DNA of 64,000 nt, taken from the NCBI GenBank assembly GCA_032622095.1, contig CP136068.1:184144796-184208795 (forward strand), given 5' to 3'. Below the pieces are notes generated by a model, which was given only the letters and a program-made list of their open reading frames with translations, was not told the DNA's origin and did not search any database. This stretch comes from Siphonodentalium dalli (lineage: Eukaryota; Mollusca; Scaphopoda; Gadilida; Siphonodentaliidae). A program made the position numbers and the translations under genes. This document shows positions 34,208-45,434 of this stretch, piece after piece (positions within the stretch are counted from its first letter, which is position 1; the number at the start of each line of letters is the position of its first letter).

Positions 34208-37038
34208 AGCAGCATGTGGGCGTCTGCGGCCCCATTTTCATATGGGACCCCTTCACCTATAGGTGTGTGTATGTCTAAGCCCCCATAGTATGGCAACGCC
34301 CCCTTTTCTATGGTTTGTATGTGTTTATCTATGGGTCCATAATCTTACGAAGTCTTACAAACTCCTCCTTTTTATGTATTATTAATTTTATAGGTTTAAG
34401 TATTATATATCGCTCCTCCTTTTTCTTAATTCCCTCCTTACCACGCAATTTTATCTTCTGGAACATTCTAGTGAACTTTCAAACGCCCACACTAATTTTT
34501 TGTTTCTGGAAAATTCTAGAAATTTTTGTTTTCTACAACATTCTAGTAAAATCCATAATGTATTCGTGTAAGAAAATTCATACTTGTATCGTATATGGCC
34601 CTTTAAACTAACGATGCTGAAGGTAGACGCACTTTTGTCTGTTAATTAACTTCTAAGCACGTTGTATTCTGCACCTACTGCTAGGCACAGAGCTCTCAAG
34701 CTAATAACACAACATATAACCATTTCTGGAACATTCTCCATACGGACGGGAATAAAGAGGTGAAACAGATTATGCATACCACTAGGTGATAAAACATTTA
34801 AGCCAGCACTAATTTGAATAAAAACCATTCAGGGGCCCGTATCATTTGCACATATTGGCTAAGAAAAATAAAATGCTTTTCTAGCTGCCTCTGAAAAAAT
34901 TTATAAAATTTATAAAACAGATGCTTACAGAGCATAACCCATGCATAACAGCCAATGCATTTTATGTTCTCGAAACTTCCATGATAACATCAAATCAAAG
35001 AGCACTAGGCAAAAACATGCCAATATCGCAGGTTCCAATAATGCAAATACACAGGTGTAAGCTATTAACTGCCACGAATCTGGCTTCTGTGAATATGTGT
35101 GTAATTCCCCGATTGTGGACAGAACATCAGGCTTATTATCACCTTACGCCATAGATACATAGCGCAGTGGCTTGAAACATTCGACTCTAGTCACCATTTC
35201 ATGGTCATATGTTCTGCAGGATTGTATGTTAAACGACAACAACATTGTAACAGATTGGCCACTTACCTTCAAGTTAGATGTCACATATTTTGCATGTACA
35301 TTCGATGCACGAACCAACACTGTAGGAAATGAAGGTATTGATTTGTTATTACTTCAGAAATATGGTTCATATAGCATACAACGCATTTGGGTCACATACC
35401 TTAAAGGTACATGGCTTCTGTGCAAGGTGGTTTGTGAATAGATTGAAAATGAGCGTATGTGACCATCACTTCATAGATTTACCTATCTATCCAACTTAAA
35501 ACATTTATGAAGAATGTAGGGACACCAAGCATTATACATTTTCACAAACCGATGGGCACTAAACAGACCAGCGAGGCACTTGCTCTCACAAATGCTAATA
35601 ACACAGGATCTATCCATTTCTGGAAAAATTATTGGCCCGTGTGAGTTAGCAGTAAAGCGTATTAAACTCGAAGCAGCCAATACGAATGATACAGATGCTT
35701 ACATACCTAACCCATGCAATTTCTCTCACAAAAGCTATACCGTGAGCGGAATGAACCCTGAATACAGACTGACTCCCCGCTCTGTATCCCCCCTAATGGT
35801 CAACTGTTATGGTAAAATTGATTAAATCATCTCTAACATTAGTTAAGTTTTTTCTCTAAATACCCCTTTAATATCTGTAATCGAACTATCAGGAATCAAT
35901 CAACGCCTTGCCAATAGATATTTGAACATTTCAAATAAAGTAAATCCTAGTAAACAACACACAATTTCTCGAAGCTTCGTAATTAAACACATGTTTAAGT
36001 CATTAACTGCCACGATACGTCTGTCATTCAAATGCATGCTCCTAATGGCTTCTGCATCTGTGGAGACTGAGAGATAGGTAGACTGACTGCCCATATCAAT
36101 ATATATATATACGACATACATGCACTGCCGAATCCAAACTTCACATACTCCAGCCACTGCTCTGCTCTTTGAATACACATTAATAAAAGGATTAAAATCT
36201 TTCTCGAATGGTGCGCTATAACATTCAACACAAACACACGCCATTAAGTGTTCTGACACAGACAACAAAGTTAAGTTTTCTGTAGAAATTAAGGTTTTCT
36301 AGTGTGTCACTACTTCAGAAATGGTTCAAATAGCATACAAATCACCGCATTTGGGTCACATACCTTAAAGGTACACGTCACTTATGCATTTAAACCTAAT
36401 TCCGCGTATAAATCAATAAAAACGCTCTTTATTTTCAAAATTGTTTGAATGTCTCTAGTGTTAACAAAGATTTTTGCAATTTACATGCTTTCATTCATAT
36501 AAAATTGACGAAATGTAACAGATTGGCCACTTACCTTCAAGTTATAGGTCATATTAGCCTGTACATTTATGGGAGACAGACATGCATAATTGAATGCATT
36601 GGCACAGTGTTACTGTTAATAATAAGGTGTCATTACTTCAGAAATGGTTCCTATAGCATAATATTGTACCCGTGGTCACATACCTTAAAGGTACACGTCA
36701 CTTAAGCATTTAAACCTAACTCTGCATATCTATCAATAAAACGCTGTTTATTTTCAAATTTGTCTGAATGCCTCATCGTTGTACTAAATTTACATTTAAA
36801 ATCAAGTATTTAAACCTAATTCCGCCTATCCATAAATAAAAAACGCTCTTTTATTTTCAAAATTTGTCTTAATGTCCATCGTTTACTAAATTTATATTTA
36901 AAATTAAGCATTTAAACTTAATTCATCGTATCCATAAATAAGAAAACGCTCTTTATTTTCAAAAATGTCCATAGTTTTAACAAAGATTTTTGCAATCTAC
37001 ATGCTTTCATTCATATAAAAATGCTGCAATGTATGTTA
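34208..37038 (+). repeat. Left inverted arm of the 11.2-kb element
   Basis: Complementary to 42577-45428. Small ORFs here (34315-34611, 34921-35154, 35580-35825, 36445-36705 and - strand 36028-36237) have counterparts in the other arm simply because the DNA is conserved; none is recognised. The outer 400 bp is hydrophobic-coding and AT-rich. The inner half carries repeated modules with GTACCTTTAAGGTATGTGAC (complement) and AATAAAGAGCGTTTT on the - strand near 36418 and 36943. Confidence 0.95.
35267..35319 (-). other. Candidate 53-bp exon flanked by splice-like signals (left arm)
   Basis: On the - strand: TTCATTTCCTACAG, then 53 bp, then GTAAGTGG. The right arm has the same arrangement at 44294-44346 (+). 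Splice consensus only; no reading frame or transcript supports it. Confidence 0.3.
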
Positions 37039-37079
37039 TGCAATGTATGTTTCTCATCTCAGTTGCTTCCCTCTACCTA

Positions 37080-38000
37080 ATATCATTTCATTTTCTATAC
37101 CTTTCATTTTAAACCCTCGCCAGCCCTTAACCTCTAAGCACTATCTGCAACCATGGTAAACCCCTCTCCATCCAAAGCAACCCTTTTCATATAATTTAGG
37201 TATACTCAATGAATGCATCCTTCTGTTCTCACATATCATTTTTATCTCATTTCCTTTAATCATGTATATGTTTTTTTTACCACCCTAGCTCTCCAGTGTA
37301 CACCTCTATTCATTTTCCCACTAGCCCATTGACCCTTATCCCTCCAATAAACACCTTTAATTATGTTATTGTTCTCCCTTTCCCCTTTTGTACAACTCTC
37401 ATTTTACCTATATCCTCTCGCCACTCTGTTCTTCCCACACCAACTTCAATGTTTTCCTAGGAAAGTAATGCTTACACCTCAATGTTTTCACCACATTATA
37501 CCCTTCTGCTCCCATTTACTTGCCTCTGGCTCTCCCCATATCATTTCCATTCGAGCACCATCTTCATAGATAAACCTCTGTTGAGTGACTTTTCCTAGCC
37601 TCCTGTACTCTTGCTATATGTTAATTCGCATATTTATACCCATGAACAGTGTGCATTGCAATAGTATTACACGATCCATTGCCATCACCAATTTATGCAC
37701 GGTCATATCATCCCTTCCCACTCCATTACCCCTGATCCTGTGCCTTTTCCCTCCAACTCCTTTGCCTTATACTTTTGTGCTATACCCTAAACTTTTTTGG
37801 TCTCCATTTCCCACACTCCATCACCCCTGATCCTGTGCCTTTTCCCCACCCATCTCATTTGCCTTATACTTTTGTTCTATACCCTAAAAATGTTTGGCCC
37901 CCATTTCCCACACTCCATCACCCCTGATCCTGTGCCTTTTCCCCACCATCTCATTTGCCTTATACTTTTGTTCTATACCCTAGCATTTTTTTTTCGTGAC
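37080..38000. repeat. Pyrimidine-rich block with three ~96-bp repeats
   Basis: The + strand is strongly C/T-rich. CCCCTGATCCTGTGCC begins at 37729, 37824 and 37921, with CTTATACTTTTGTTCTATACC following, so the last ~270 bp is a 96-bp tandem repeat. ORFs here are repeat products. A short GC-rich patch (38025-38070) ends the block. Confidence 0.85.
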
Positions 38001-38074
38001 GCACGATCACTCCCCTACTCCGCCCCTTTAAAACTGGTGAGGGGAGGGGGCCGGCCTGCGCGCTTTTGTTTTTA

Positions 38075-39050
38075 GCCGCGACAATAACATACCGATACAT
38101 CGTATAAGAGCGCTTCTGTGTGTGAAAATGCTGTCAACCAAACTATACATGATGCATCAAAATTATTATTTTAGTTTAAAATTCTTTTGTATATTAGTTT
38201 TGTTTCAAATTCGCGTTTAAAAAAGTAGTCATTTCACGTTGTTGTACTACGTCAAATGGCGTTTTGTTTATTCGTCAAATATAGTCATAATAGCGCTTAA
38301 ACTTTTTGGTCAATTAGGGCTTTTTGTAACTGTGTATTAAACGTTTATAAAATGACCAATTTCATAACAGGAAATTAACCGTAAACAATGAAATTTTAAA
38401 TAAAAATGTGTACTTTTAACTATTTTGAAGTTTTTGAAGAGGCAATTTTAGCATTTGAAGTAACTGTCCAATAGGCTATATATATTCGAAATGCCATGTT
38501 TGTCAGCTAACCACAAAATCTCACTTGATAATGGGAGGGAAAAGATATGTTGCTGTCATTTACGAATATTGCATGAATATACTGCTATAACACCTCATCG
38601 ACACATGTAACTTCATTCGAACGCACGTGATGGTAGATGCAAGTCGCATTCCAGTCTCTGTCAGCTACAATATGATCTCATATACAAGGTATTTCTAAAC
38701 ATAGTTATCAAGGTTATGTAATACCTGACATACGTGGACATACTGCAATCGTAGTAATGAGTCACAATATATAAACATATTGTAGACACTAGGTGTGGAA
38801 AATTCATTAGATGAGTCATAAATTGACAATATTTTTAGTACGTATTTGACAACTATAAAATACGTTATTTCACTACATCACTAGCGGTCAAATCACGTTT
38901 TTACAGAGCACGAAATATACACTGAAATGCACTCAAAATATTTGTGAAGTAGGCATTTTTTATAATACCTATTAGATGATTAGAAATCATCATGTTTGAA
39001 GACTTATAAACGACCTAATTGATGAGATTAATAACAGGCACATTGACACA
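38075..39050. other. Non-coding part of the element centre
   Basis: AT-rich, no ORF or repeat noticed. Confidence 0.5.
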
Positions 39051-39089
39051 AAATCAGACTTATACATATTTGACCACATTACCTTCTAC

Positions 39090-39760
39090 ATATAATGGTA
39101 TAGTGGTAAGACACAACAGACCACCATAGAGCAGCGTGTATGTAGAAATGATTAGTTGACTATACAATAAAGAGCGTTTATACGTGATTTACCAGTGAAA
39201 GGGGATTTAATAAGGTCATGATGTACGTATATATACTATACTTTAAGAAAATGGACGTATATAGGTATATAGCAACGATGTAGACCCGTGTTGTTATGCA
39301 TAAATGAGTATGGTATGCATTAAACGGTAACAACACTGAAAGTGTACACTGTTTGAACCGCCATAGACATCAGAATTGATGCGTTGTGCTGAGTTGTTTT
39401 GAGAAGAATATATGAAATTAATACGCGCACGTGATTACATTACATTCGTGTATATACTGACACATACCACGTATATAGTCCGTAAAAAAAGACATAGAAT
39501 GCGTGTGAAAACTCAACAGTTTAACTATGCAGTAAAGAGCTTTTATACATGATTTACCAGTGGAGATTGCACGTGTCTTATCGCACGTATATGTACTGGA
39601 TTTGCTTTAAGAAACAGGGACATATACATAAACCAGACACGCACTTACATACTTTGAACACAGTAGACCTTTCGTGACACGATACTGTCACGTGGGCAAT
39701 GTATCCTCTGTATAACAGACTATATTTATAGGAGTAACAATACATATAATTGATGAAAAT
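39090..39760. repeat. ~365-bp imperfect direct duplication
   Basis: ACTATACAATAAAGAGCGTT followed by TATACGTGATTTACCAGTG (39160-39200) matches ACTATGCAGTAAAGAGCTTT followed by TATACATGATTTACCAGTG (39525-39565); flanking ACGTATAT and CTTTAAGAAA blocks also correspond. Copy divergence is high, so the duplication is old. Confidence 0.7.
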
Positions 39761-40113
39761 AAATCACTAAGTATTTATATACTAGTCTACATCAGATGGA
39801 CTCTTTATTTTCTCCATGTAATAGAGATTATAGAGTATTAATATGAAATGAACTATGACTAGAATACCAAGTTGTTGAACGGATGTTATCATTCCGTTTG
39901 TCCTCGTATAGCTAAATTCAGCAACGGATTTTGATTGGTTATAAATATTATAATAAGAACTAAATACTTTACCGATAGCTATTAGAGATCAAATGCTCAC
40001 TAGGTATGGGTACGAGCAACCGATTGTGTTAATTATATGAGGAACTCACGTCCAATGGCATGTGAGTTAGCGGATTTACTCGAATAAACAGATGGTTTTG
40101 TAAATTAGGAATT

Positions 40114-40716
40114 ATGGAGGAAATATTACCCACAGAAATGCTTGAGAAAATTTACAAGGAGTTATTTAACGCGTCAACGATACACGGAGACATCAAAACA
40201 GAACTACAACATACATGGTTCTTAAGGGAGAGTAAAATAATAATTACTGAACTTCTAGAAGGAAATTTTGCTGATGGTAGAAAGAGATTGAAAATACTTT
40301 GATGGAGAGATCAGAATTTGAAACAGATTTCTTACTGGATATTTTGGATCAATTGTTTTCAGATTGTTGGATATTTAGTGGTACTACTAAAAAAAGACAT
40401 ACATGAGATTCGTGTACTTATCGGTGATCATAACTTTGCCCGCTTCGCTGAATACCGTAGCACGGTTTTTAATGACTATAGTTGGAAATTCGAAGAAGTT
40501 ACATCAATTTATGGTTACATTATTATGAGGAAACCTTGTCCTATTTTCACGATTGAAAAGATGTTTAATGAACAACTAGTTTTGGATTACATTGTTAGCA
40601 CAACTAAACCTATTTCAGAATTAAATAGTGAACTAGTTTGGACATTCGGAACGATTTGGAGCTATGGTGACTATGCGATTACAACTAAAAAGGGTGAACA
40701 CGGGACCCAATCATAA
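40114..40716 (+). pseudogene. Decayed gene in the element centre, F-box-like N-terminus
   Basis: Coding-like sequence in three pieces: 40114-40302 from an ATG (EEILPTEMLEKIYKELF), 40302-40406 in a second frame (SEFETDFLLDILDQLF), and about 40385-40716 back in the first frame (LIGDHNFARFAEYRSTVFN, ISELNSELVWTFGTIWSYGD). The first piece resembles an F-box core (LPxEhhxxIhxxL), which would recruit SCF ubiquitin ligase; this is a motif resemblance only. Two frame changes, at about 40290 and 40395, break it. It is the only non-repetitive coding stretch in the 5.5-kb centre. No polymerase, integrase or transposase motif is visible. A real product is unlikely now unless the breaks are sequencing errors. 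Confidence 0.45.
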
Positions 40717-40724
40717 TAACAAAA

Positions 40725-40837
40725 ATATACAGACAGAGGTGTCAATTACCATTGTTTGATGAACATAACCAAACTCCAAATATACAGACAGAGGTGTCAA
40801 TTGCTGGTGTTTGATGAACATAACCAAACTCCAAATA
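40725..40837. repeat. Two ~55-bp tandem copies
   Basis: ATATACAGACAGAGGTGTCA...GATGAACATAACC starts at 40725 and again at 40780, just after the stop of the central gene. Confidence 0.9.
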
Positions 40838-41962
40838 GACTACATGTAAGAAGTTGACAAAACCCATGGTTTGTGTGTTAAAGCTTGTATATCGTTATTC
40901 CTTTTAAATAAAAAAGTGCAATTTACCTCATTTCCTATAACCGATTTGGTCATAAATGTATCCCATATGCTAAAAATAACTTACCATCGGGAATATTGGC
41001 CTTCGGTGATTTAACCACCAACTAGTTTTTTTTTATATGAAACACAGTGGTGCGTATGACCATGCCCAACAAAAATATATCCAATAATTGGTTGCCGATT
41101 ATAAAACCTTGAAATATACCTTTGATACATTTATAGTTTGCTTCTTTACCTCAATGTGTCTAGTCAATTACGTAAACATAGTGTATCGTTACCACTAGCT
41201 TTCTCTGTACAGATGGTTATGATTGGAATTCCGATAAAATACATCAGAATGGTTTGGATTCGTACCCGTATGCCGATTCAAAACTCATTAAGAGCGCGCT
41301 GATGAAGGTGTATAACTTTAATACTTCATGTGTATAGGCCAATAACGGGAACCCATTGCGGTCAGTGCATGTATATCGTACATATATATTGATATAGGCA
41401 GTGGGTCTACCTAGCTCTTGGTCTGCCTAACTAGCTCTCTCTACCATTACCATCGCTATCATATACACACACATTCGAGTATGAACGATGGTCGGTTACA
41501 TATAACTTACATTTGGAGCTTGTTTTAATGGGATTATAACTTGAAAGGAAATTGGCCATATATAGCTAATACGACTGACTTAGACCATATTTTGACATTC
41601 TAAATGATACAAATGCTTACATATCAGTCTGTGAAGAGTGAGTACGCATTTTGTCTGTGACATAAACTGGCATATTGATATAAAATAACATCCATTTCTG
41701 AGCTAAATAACACTGTAAATAATTAAAAAAAAATACCCAATTCCATTCGAAATGCAGAGAATTGAGTTATATCTGCTCATGTAATTCACATGAAACGTGA
41801 TGTGCACCAATGGGGTACATTAGTATGCTATAGGTACCATTTCTAAAGTATACAACCATAACTCATTACTATAATCCCGAGTAATTGTGATGTGTGTAAC
41901 AGCGGGACTCAGTAATGGGTGTTCGTTGCTTTTGGATGTGGTTGCTTCTGTGACCATGTTGA

Positions 41963-42480
41963 ACCCTATGTGTAATGTATTGTGTGATTATAGAGTTTAT
42001 AAAAGTGACGTGTACCTTTAAGGTAAGGGACCCCACGGGTACAATACTATGCTGTTGGAACCATTTCTGAAGTAAATAAGCTTACTACGGTGGACATGTT
42101 GAACCCTACGTGTAATGTATTGTCTGATTATAGACAAAAGTGACGTGTACCTTTAAGGTAAGGGACCACACGGGTACAATACTATGTTATTGGAACCATT
42201 TCTGAAGTAAATAAGCTTACTATGGTGGACATGTTCAACCCTATGTCTAATGTATTGTATGATTATAGCCAGAAGTGACGTGTACCTTTAATGTGTGTGA
42301 CCCCACGGGTACAATACTATGCTATTGGAACCATTTCTCAAGTAAATAAGCTTACTACGGTGGACATGTTCAACCCTATGTGTAATGTATTATCTGATTA
42401 TAGAGTTTACAAAAGTGACTTGTACCTTTAAGGTATGTGACCAAAATACGGTCAATTGTATGAACCATTTCTGAAGTAAT
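41963..42480. repeat. Four tandem ~135-bp units with the GTACCTTTAAGGT module
   Basis: GTGACGTGTACCTTTAAGGT (with variants) begins at about 42005, 42140, 42275 and 42415. Each is preceded by TGGACATGTTGAACCCTA-like sequence and followed by CACGGGTACAATACTATG and AACCATTTCTGAAGTAA. Single copies of the same module occur in both inverted arms, so this array is an amplified arm module lying just inside the right arm. Confidence 0.9.
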
Positions 42481-42576
42481 GACAAATCAATACCTTCATT
42501 TCCTACAGGATTGCCTCGTGCATTGAATGTACATGCATATGTAACTTGAAGGCCAATATGTTATAATGTTGTTGTC

Positions 42577-45428
42577 TAACATACATTGCAGCATTTTTAT
42601 ATGAATGAAAGCATGTAGATCACAAAAATCTTTGTTAAAACTATGGACATTTTTGAAAATAAAGAGCGTTTTCTTATTTATGGATACGATGAATTATGTT
42701 TAAATGCTTAATTTTAAATATAAATTTAGTAAACGATGGACATTAAGACAAATTTTGAAAATAAAAGAGCGTTTTTTATTTATGGATAGGCGGAATTAGG
42801 TTTAAATACTTGATTTTAAATGTAAATTTAGTACAACGATGAGGCATTCAGACAAATTTGAAAATAAACAGCGTTTTATTGATAGATACGCTGAGTTAGG
42901 TTTAAATGCTTAAGTGACATGTACCTTTAAGGTATGTGACCACGGGTACAATAGTATGCTATAGGAACCATTTCTGAAGTAATGACACCTTATTATTAAC
43001 AGTAATACTGTGCCAATGCATTCAATTATGCATGTCTGTCTCCCATAAATGTACAGGCCAATATGACCTATAACTTGAAGGTAAGTGGCCAATCTGTTAC
43101 ATTTCGTCAATTTTATATGAATGAAAGCATGTAAATTGCAAAAATCTTTGTTAAAACTAGGGACATTCAAACAATTTTGAAAATAAAGAGCGTTTTTATT
43201 GATTTATACGCGGAATTAGGTTTAAATGCATAAGTGACGTGTACCTTTAAGGTATGTGACCCAAATGCGGTGATTTGTATGCTATTTGAACCATTTCTGA
43301 AGTAGTGACACACTAGAAAACCTTAATTTCTACAGAAACCTTAACTTTGTTGTCTGTGTCAGAACACTTAATGGCGTGTGTTTGTGTTGAATGTTATAGC
43401 GCACCATTCGAGAAAGATTTTAATCCTTTTATTAATGTGTATTCAAAGAGCAGAGCAGTGGCTGGAGTATGTGAAGTTTGGATTCGGCAGTGCATGTATC
43501 TCGTATATATATATTGATATGGGCAGTCAGTCTACCTATCTCTCAGTCTCCACATATGCAGAAGCCATTAGGAGCATGCATTTGAATGGCAGACGTATCG
43601 TGGCAGTTAATGACTTAAACATGTGTTTAATTACGAAGCTTCGAGAAATTGTGTGTTGTTTACAAGGATTTACTTTATTTGAAATGTTCAAATATCTATT
43701 GGCAAGGCGTTGATTGATTCCTGATAGTTCGATTACAGATATTAAAGGGGTATTTAGAGAAAAAGCTTAACTAATGTTAGAGATGATTTAATAAATTTTA
43801 CCATAACAGTTGACCATTAGGAGGGATACAGAGCCGGGAGTCAGTCTGTATTCAGGGTTCATTCCGCTCGCGGTATAGCTTTTGTGAGAGAAATTACATG
43901 GGTTATGTATGTAAGCATCTGTTGTATCATTCGTATTGGCTGCTTCGAGTTTAATACGCTTTACTGCTAACTCACACGGGCCAAGAATTTTCCAGAAATG
44001 GATAGATCCTGTGTTATTAGCTTTTGTGAGAGCAAGTGCCTCGCTGGTCTGTTTAGTGCCCATCGGTTTGTGAAAATGTATAATGCTTGGTGTGCCTACA
44101 TTCTTCATGAATGCTTTAAGTTGGATAGATAGGTAAATCTATGAAGTGATGGTCACATACGCTCATTTTCAATCTATTCACAAACCACCTTGCACAGAAG
44201 CCATGTACCTTTAAGGTATGTGACCCAAATGCGTTGTATGCTATGAACCATATTTCTGAAGTAATAACAAATCAATACCTTCATTTCCTACAGTGTTGAT
44301 TCCTGCATCGAATGTACATGCATAATATGTGACATCTAACTTGAAGGTAAGTTGCCAATCTGTTACAATGTTGTTGTCGTTTAACATACAATCCTGCAGA
44401 ACATATGACCATGAAAGGGTGACTAGAGTCGAATGTTTTGAGCCACTGCGCTATGGATCTATGGCGTAAGGTGATAATAAGCCTGATGTTCTGTCCACAA
44501 TCGGGGGATTACACACATATTCACAGAAGCCAGATTCGTGGCAGATAATAGCTTACACCTGTGTATTTGCATTATTGGAACCTGCGATATTGGCATGTTT
44601 TTGCCTAGTGCTCTTTGATTTGATGTTATCATGGAAGTTTCGAGAACATAAAATGCATTGGCTGTTATGCATGGGTTATGCTCTGTAAGCATCTGTTGGC
44701 TGCTTGGAGTTAGATGTGTTTTAATACCTAGATGGTCTACCACGTGCTGAGATTTTTGTAGATTGTTTTAATTTTATAAATTGTTTCAGAGGCAGCTAGA
44801 AAAGCATTTTATTTTTCTTAGCCAATATGTGCAAATGATACGGGCCCCTGAATGGTTTATGCATAATCTGTTTCACCTCTTTATTCCCGTCCGTATGGAG
44901 AATGTTCCATAAATGGTTATATGTTGTGTTATTAGCTTGAGAGCTCTGTGCCTAGCAGTAGGTGCAGAATACAACGTGCTTAGAAGTTAATTAACAGACA
45001 AAAGTGCGTCTCCCTTCAGCATCGTTAGTTTAAAGGGCCATATACGATACAAGTATGAATTTTCTTACACGAATACATTATGGATTTTACTAGAATGTTG
45101 TAGAAAACAAAAATTTCTAGAATTTTCCAGAAACAAAAAATTAGTGTGGGCGTTTGAAAGTTCACTAGAATGTTCCAGAAGATAAAATTGCGTGGTAAGG
45201 AGGGAATTAAGAAAAAGGAGGAGCGATATATAATACATAAACCTATAAAATTAATAATACATAAAAAGGAGGAGTTTGTAAGACTTCGTAAGATTATGGA
45301 CCCATAGACAAACACATACAAACCATAGAAAAGGGGGCGTTGCCATACTATGGGGGCTTAGACATACACACACCTATAGGTGAAGGGGTCCCATATGAAA
45401 ATGGGGCCGCAGACGCCCACATGCTGCT
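42577..45428 (-). repeat. Right inverted arm of the 11.2-kb element
   Basis: Complementary to 34208-37038. On the + strand it carries AATAAAGAGCGTTTT at 42659 and 43182 (a variant with one extra A near 42757), and the GTACCTTTAAGGTATGTGACC module near 42908, 43236 and 44203. Indels relative to the left arm are a few bases each. Confidence 0.95.
44294..44346 (+). other. Candidate 53-bp exon flanked by splice-like signals (right arm)
   Basis: TTCATTTCCTACAG precedes it and GTAAGTTGCC follows. A diverged third copy at about 42509-42551 keeps the acceptor but has lost the donor (GCCAAT). This is a pattern, not proof of splicing. Confidence 0.3.
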
Positions 45429-45434
45429 AACATG
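45429..45434 (+). repeat. 6-bp target-site duplication, right (AACATG)
   Basis: See 34202-34207. Confidence 0.8.

Larger units (their letters stand above)
34208..45428. mobile_element. 11.2-kb element with ~2.83-kb terminal inverted arms
   Basis: Left arm 34208-37038 and right arm 42577-45428 are reverse complements over their whole length, with only occasional substitutions and small indels. Both outer ends start AGCAGCATGTGGGCGTC. Beyond the ends the flanks stop matching in inverted sense and instead show a perfect 6-bp direct duplication AACATG, the mark of an integrase/transposase insertion. AG at the ends and a 6-bp duplication are the reported features of Polintons/Mavericks, but Polinton terminal repeats are usually much shorter, and no polymerase, integrase, protease or capsid gene is visible inside. 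The centre (37039-42576) has one decayed gene and several tandem duplications. I read it as a non-autonomous, possibly Polinton-mobilised element; a new long-arm family is also possible. High arm similarity suggests a fairly recent insertion or conversion between arms. Confidence 0.85.

Noticed and set aside
34315-34611. 98-codon hydrophobic ORF conserved in both inverted arms
   Set aside because: Both arms are nearly identical DNA, so conservation is not evidence of coding; no family recognised.
37363-38075. Three small + strand ORFs
   Set aside because: They follow a pyrimidine-rich 96-bp repeat and lack any recognisable domain.
39096-39160. Possible tRNA or SINE (TGGTATAGTGG fits an A box)
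   Set aside because: No B box at the right distance and no cloverleaf.
34208-45428. Assembly artefact (inverted collapse) as the explanation of the palindrome
   Set aside because: Arms differ by scattered substitutions and indels, the centre is unique, and a 6-bp direct duplication borders the ends; an artefact would not create these.
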